From the NCBI GenBank assembly GCA_016873775.1, contig VGWC01000017.1, positions 1 to 37,559 on the forward strand: a stretch of DNA of 37,559 bases, read 5' to 3'. The notes below the pieces were generated by a model. That model was not told the origin of the DNA, made no database searches, and worked only from the letters and a program-made list of their open reading frames with translations. Of this stretch, positions 33,949-37,559 are shown piece by piece (the stretch's first letter is position 1; each line of letters begins with the position of its first letter). This DNA is from Ignavibacteria bacterium (lineage in GTDB: Bacteria; Bacteroidota; Ignavibacteria; UBA10030; F1-140-MAGs086). The position numbers and the translations under genes are program-made.

Positions 33949-35141
33949 TGCTTCAGGAGTGTAGGTTTACTATTTTCGATTTGTTGAAGGAAATACTGCA
34001 ATTCATTCGTTCAAACAAACGATTATGCATTATCCATTACTCAATATTCATTGCTTTCGGTTGCGGTGGAATTCGACTTCCACAAACGTTTTTTTCTTTT
34101 GACAAAGATGTAATCAGAGAAGAACTTGTTCCTCCGCTTGAAAAAATTTTTGAACATACGACTGTTGCAGGTTTTCCCAAAGACGCAGGAACGCTTGTGG
34201 ATTCGTTTCTCTTTGTTGGAACGTTCAACGGCGAAATAAAAGTCTATAATATTGTCACGGGAAAATCGCACGGTTATATTGATGTTGGGACTTCCGTTGC
34301 AAGCGCACCCATCGTGGACAGCGAAAGAATATATGTAGCATTATCGAAAGATAAATATTCATTCGTATGTTACAACATTGCAGAAAGAAAAATAGAGTGG
34401 AAAAAAGAAATCGGCGAAATTGAAACGCAGCCGCTCTTGTTCAACAGTAGCATCTCTGTTATAAATTCAAACGGTGAATTATGTTCCTTCAGAAAAATTT
34501 CAGGAGAACTTCGTTGGAAATATAATGTTCCATCAAGAAAACGCGGAGATAGTTTTCATTCTCCTCTTGCAACCGATGGAGAAAATATTTATTTCGGTTG
34601 CGACGACGGTTTTGTGTATTCCGTACGAAATGAAGATGGAACACTTCGTTGGAAGTTGCCATTGGAAGGAAGTATTTTTTCGTCGCCGCGTATTGATGGA
34701 GATAAAATTTTCATTACGACGTTGAAAGGATTTGCATATTCCGTTCATAAAGAAAATGCCAACATACTTTGGAGCTATGATGTGCAATCTCCGCTCTATT
34801 CTTCTGCAAATGTGAACGAAACATTCGTATTCGTAACGACATTAGGCGGAACAGTTTATAGCCTGAATAAAGAGAGCGGTTCTGTTATTTGGAAATATGA
34901 TGCGGGAGGAGGAATGAACGTTACTCCACATTTGAGAGGAGATATTTTATATGTCGGAACACTGACGAAATCACTGTTAGCAATTGAAGCGAATACAGGC
35001 AAACAGGTATGGAAATTTTCTCTGGAAGGAAGATTGAAAACAAATGTCATTTCGAATAATCATTTTTTAGTAGCATTTGTAGAAGATAGAACTGTTCTCG
35101 CATTTCGTTCGCAAGAAAAAGTTTTTGAAGAAACAAAATGA
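33948..35141 (+). CDS. BamB-like PQQ-type beta-propeller lipoprotein
   Basis: The 397-residue product is a seven- or eight-bladed WD/PQQ-like propeller. Repeats of the type DGTLRWKLPLEGSIFSSP, ESGSVIWKYDAGGGMNVTP and NTGKQVWKFSLEGRLKTN carry the W-K and Gly-Ser features of BamB-like blades. The N-terminus has a long polar region, then LCIIHYSIFIAFGC, which ends in a lipobox-like IAFGC (Cys39), so it is likely an outer-membrane lipoprotein. I chose ATG 33948, sharing one base with the previous stop (TAATG); an ATG at 33936 would overlap by 13 bases. Neighbouring barrel genes fit a role in outer-membrane assembly, but that is inference. The signal core is encoded by heptamer repeats. Confidence 0.82.
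   Translation: MLQECRFTIFDLLKEILQFIRSNKRLCIIHYSIFIAFGCGGIRLPQTFFSFDKDVIREELVPPLEKIFEHTTVAGFPKDAGTLVDSFLFVGTFNGEIKVYNIVTGKSHGYIDVGTSVASAPIVDSERIYVALSKDKYSFVCYNIAERKIEWKKEIGEIETQPLLFNSSISVINSNGELCSFRKISGELRWKYNVPSRKRGDSFHSPLATDGENIYFGCDDGFVYSVRNEDGTLRWKLPLEGSIFSSPRIDGDKIFITTLKGFAYSVHKENANILWSYDVQSPLYSSANVNETFVFVTTLGGTVYSLNKESGSVIWKYDAGGGMNVTPHLRGDILYVGTLTKSLLAIEANTGKQVWKFSLEGRLKTNVISNNHFLVAFVEDRTVLAFRSQEKVFEETK
34022..34056 (+). repeat. Heptamer repeat encoding the lipoprotein signal-peptide core
   Basis: Five consecutive 7-base units, ATTATGC, ATTATCC, ATTACTC, AATATTC and ATTGCTT, lie in frame and encode LCIIHYSIFIA, the hydrophobic core just before the lipobox Cys39. The same style of unit (ATTATNC) is known to me from dispersed repeats in other bacteria. 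The tract is unlike the rest of the gene. Confidence 0.7.
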
Positions 35142-35722
35142 AGTTGCAATTCTTGTTTTTCTATTTTATTATTTCCGCTGCGCTGATGATGATAATTTCA
35201 TCGCATACGTTTTCTCAAACAACAGAAATTACAACTGAGCCAAATGATCTTCATGTGTTTGTAAATTCTCAATTTGTCGGTCGTTCGCCTGTTCGACTGA
35301 ATTTTGAAAAAGAGCCGCAAATACTTTCAATATATTCATCACGCATTCGGTCTTGGAATGCGTTGCCGGTAGTTGATACTGTGTGGAAAAGCGAAAAAGT
35401 TTTTTCTCGCCACTATACAATCAATAACCCACTTCCTATTTTTTCCAACGAAGTGGCCTTGTTGAGAAATGATAAACAACATTCGTCTGTTTCGATGTAT
35501 CTCGTTGGCGCAGGAACAATATTATCGGGAAGTATATCAGCATATTTTAAACTTCGAGCGGATCATTTGCATCAACAATTTCTTGATGAATATTATGAAA
35601 CAGGATTTCAAAACATTTCACTCCGAAATTCTGTCCGACGCAATGATATGATTGCATCCGTATCGTTGGTATTGACGGAAATCGGGTTTATGTATTTAGC
35701 ATATTCTTTACTAAATTTTTAG
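35138..35722 (+). CDS. PEGA-like domain exported protein
   Basis: The 194-residue protein has a signal peptide or anchor (FLFFYFIISAALMMIISS) ending TFSQ. A PEGA-like stretch follows (TTEPNDLHVFVNSQFVGRSP, then VRLNFEKEPQ; about residues 28-65), then a linker and two hydrophobic segments (SMYLVGAGTILSGSISAYF about 122-140; SVSLVLTEIGFMYLAYSLL near the end). PEGA domains are surface-related and often found in S-layer or envelope proteins. The exact role is unknown. Its ATG overlaps the propeller gene stop by four bases (ATGA), so the two are probably coupled. Confidence 0.7.
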   Translation: MKLQFLFFYFIISAALMMIISSHTFSQTTEITTEPNDLHVFVNSQFVGRSPVRLNFEKEPQILSIYSSRIRSWNALPVVDTVWKSEKVFSRHYTINNPLPIFSNEVALLRNDKQHSSVSMYLVGAGTILSGSISAYFKLRADHLHQQFLDEYYETGFQNISLRNSVRRNDMIASVSLVLTEIGFMYLAYSLLNF

Positions 35723-35768
35723 CGCTTTTTTTTGCATAACATTGATTCACAATTCATTCTGGGTCTTT

Positions 35769-37559
35769 ATGAGTAAGCATTTTTTTTCACGATATACTTT
35801 ATCTCACATAGCGATTTTTCTTTGCATTACTTCTTTAGCATTTTCACAAAAAAAATACGAGCGAAAATCGGTAACGGCGATTGGCGCAGTATTTTTTAAA
35901 ACAACTCCTGCGCCGGAAATTGTTTCCCTCATTAACAATCGTTTGGAATATCATCTTGAAGTTCCGCGTTTTGATTACAACGAACTTTCAAAAGATGCAA
36001 CGCGCGAGTTTGTGGAGAAAGGAAACAAAACCGATTTGTCTCCGTCGAGTATTCAAAAAGTGTTGGAGGAAACAATTGTTCCGCAAATTGTTCAAGTGGT
36101 CAATGCTGTTTCTGAAGAACGCGCAAAAGGAAATCTCACCGAAGAACAACTTGCTGCCGCGGCTGTTAATAAAATGAAAGGAAGCGGATTAACTGCCGAC
36201 GACGTTTTGAAAGTGATGAACTCTGCATATCTCTATTTGCCCGTTGTAACGGAATTGACAAGCGAGGAAAAAGAAGCGAAAATTAAAGGCTACGTTGCGT
36301 GGTATCGAATTTCACAAAAAGATGGAAAAGCAAAAGTGGATAAAGTGAATGAAGCAACCTCCATTCAAGAAGGAAATGGAAATGGTGACCCGGACCAATC
36401 GTACCGATTAAGAAATCGTTCAGTGAATGGAACGGAGTTTGCAAAAATTATTTCCGTGAATACGTGGGCGAAAAATCTTGCCGTTGCGATGAAAAATATT
36501 TCTGCATTCAAACTTGGCGGGGAAATAAAAAGCGTGGACGGAAAATTCGTTGAAACAAATCTTGGGACAAAAGAAGGACTTGGATTAGACGAAGGATATA
36601 ACGTTCTTGAAGAGGAAGAAGATAACAATGGAAATATAAAAATTGTGAATGTCGGATTTGTTCGTGCGTCATTTATTGCAAACAATACACAAAAGGAAAA
36701 CGAATATTCACGATTTCAAAAATACATCGGCTCGAATTTTGAACGCGGAATGTCTTTGCAAGAACGTCCGCGATTGGGAATTGATATAACAGTTCGACCA
36801 AAATATTTTACTGCAAACATTCCTCGTTATGCTACGCCGATAATAAACTATGATGCTTTCCTCGCAATATATCATAACTCTCTATTGAGTGAGTTGCAAA
36901 TTTACTTTCCTACATTAACCACCAAACAAATTACTCCCAAAATTTTTGATGACATCGAAAACGGACACGGATTTATTTTGAAAAACGATGCAACATCAGG
37001 GATAGGCATTGACATTAATTTCAATTTGAACATAGCGAAACTCACGAAAGTATCGCAATTGTTTTTGAATGCAGATTTGGCTTTTGGTGTTCCTAACGCT
37101 GAAGTAGATGGAGATGCGTTGGTACAATCGAAAGCAGACCCAATTATTTATAGCGGTTATCTCGGTCCAATGAAAAAATTTTGGTTTGGGAGAATGAATT
37201 TTAATATCGCTGGTTCAGTCGGTATTGATGTATTCAGGTTGGAAAATTCCGATGCTCAATCCGGTGATTTCGAGAGAATGAGTTTTATTGCTCCTGGAAT
37301 ACAATTAACTGCAGGGTTGGAATATCTTATCAATCCCGATTTGACATTTAATTTCAATCTCGGTTACAAAGCAGCACTTTCGCCTATTGTTGCAGAAGTG
37401 AAATTCAAAGACGAAAAGACTATTGATATTTCGGATTTGCTTTCTTCGAACACATTCTTTTCCGGTTTTAAGAATTTGAATATGAGCGGCGTAAACATCT
37501 CCGTAGGAATTTCCTATGCGCTTCCATCACTTCCGATTGACCCGTTTGCGCAAATTTCT
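35769..37559 (+). CDS. Large exported protein of unknown function, 3'-partial
   Basis: The frame is open for 597 codons to the last base, with no stop. The N-terminus (SHIAIFLCITSLAFSQ, after MSKHFFSRYTL) is a clear signal peptide with a likely cut after AFSQ or LAFS. The next 250 residues are helical and charged, with possible nucleic-acid- or protein-binding features but no motif I recognise. From about residue 380 there are aromatic alternating segments with many Gly and Asn residues (GLEYLINPDLTFNFNLGYKA; MSGVNISVGISYAL), typical of outer-membrane beta-strands. I read it as a candidate outer-membrane protein; the family is not identified. The gap before it (35723-35768) shows no clear ribosome site, and the start was chosen by the signal peptide. 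Confidence 0.7.
   Translation, partial: MSKHFFSRYTLSHIAIFLCITSLAFSQKKYERKSVTAIGAVFFKTTPAPEIVSLINNRLEYHLEVPRFDYNELSKDATREFVEKGNKTDLSPSSIQKVLEETIVPQIVQVVNAVSEERAKGNLTEEQLAAAAVNKMKGSGLTADDVLKVMNSAYLYLPVVTELTSEEKEAKIKGYVAWYRISQKDGKAKVDKVNEATSIQEGNGNGDPDQSYRLRNRSVNGTEFAKIISVNTWAKNLAVAMKNISAFKLGGEIKSVDGKFVETNLGTKEGLGLDEGYNVLEEEEDNNGNIKIVNVGFVRASFIANNTQKENEYSRFQKYIGSNFERGMSLQERPRLGIDITVRPKYFTANIPRYATPIINYDAFLAIYHNSLLSELQIYFPTLTTKQITPKIFDDIENGHGFILKNDATSGIGIDINFNLNIAKLTKVSQLFLNADLAFGVPNAEVDGDALVQSKADPIIYSGYLGPMKKFWFGRMNFNIAGSVGIDVFRLENSDAQSGDFERMSFIAPGIQLTAGLEYLINPDLTFNFNLGYKAALSPIVAEVKFKDEKTIDISDLLSSNTFFSGFKNLNMSGVNISVGISYALPSLPIDPFAQIS

Overview
The window is a gene-dense, AT-rich bacterial chromosome segment. 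All 30 protein-coding genes I can support lie on the + strand, with short gaps and several start/stop overlaps. Gene content points to the Bacteroidota/Chlorobiota/Ignavibacteriota (FCB) group, perhaps an Ignavibacteria-like lineage. The clues are a DUF2795 gene, HPr kinase in a didermic envelope context, Omp85-type barrels, FtsA/FtsZ with a DKPAFLRR tail, and YbeY with the Asp form of its motif. No rRNA is present, so the placement is inference from gene content only. I see no tRNA, rRNA, insertion sequence, prophage or CRISPR array.

Region 1 (1-5546) is the 3' part of a division and cell-wall cluster: murC (5' cut by the window edge), murB, ftsQ, ftsA and ftsZ, closed by a clear intrinsic terminator. 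Region 2 (5660-14097) holds a membrane class III cyclase fused to TolB-like and TPR regions, lysS, a GH57 4-alpha-glucanotransferase-like enzyme, a DUF2279 protein and a family 2 glycosyltransferase. Region 3 (14208-23684) is housekeeping: S41 C-terminal processing protease, DUF3108 protein, gamma-carbonic-anhydrase-like protein, MBL-fold hydrolase, ybeY, smg (DUF494), topA, xerC, hpf and hprK. Region 4 (23736-30442) starts at a recognisable TTGACA promoter and carries an M23 peptidase and a DUF2795 protein, then a terminator, then an Omp85/BamA-TamA-like protein, the clamp-loader delta' subunit and metG. Region 5 (30518-37559) is an envelope block: a secreted conserved hypothetical, a peptidase-MA/beta-propeller/Omp85-barrel fusion, a BamB-like PQQ-propeller lipoprotein, a PEGA-like protein and a large exported protein running off the window. 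Three of these are coupled by TAATG or ATGA overlaps, so they are probably made together and may act together at the outer membrane.

The most unusual theme is a set of dispersed simple repeats, several with 7- or 8-base periods. Between genes they form long inverted repeats: murC/murB (an accurate 91-base dyad), ftsA/ftsZ and lysS/GH57. Inside genes similar tracts seem to have been taken up in frame. They supply an extra loop of about 40 residues in the GH57 enzyme just before its acid/base motif, the linker before the C-terminal tRNA-binding domain of MetRS, and most of the signal-peptide core of the BamB-like lipoprotein. All positions and pairings were read by eye; no alignment or database search was run.
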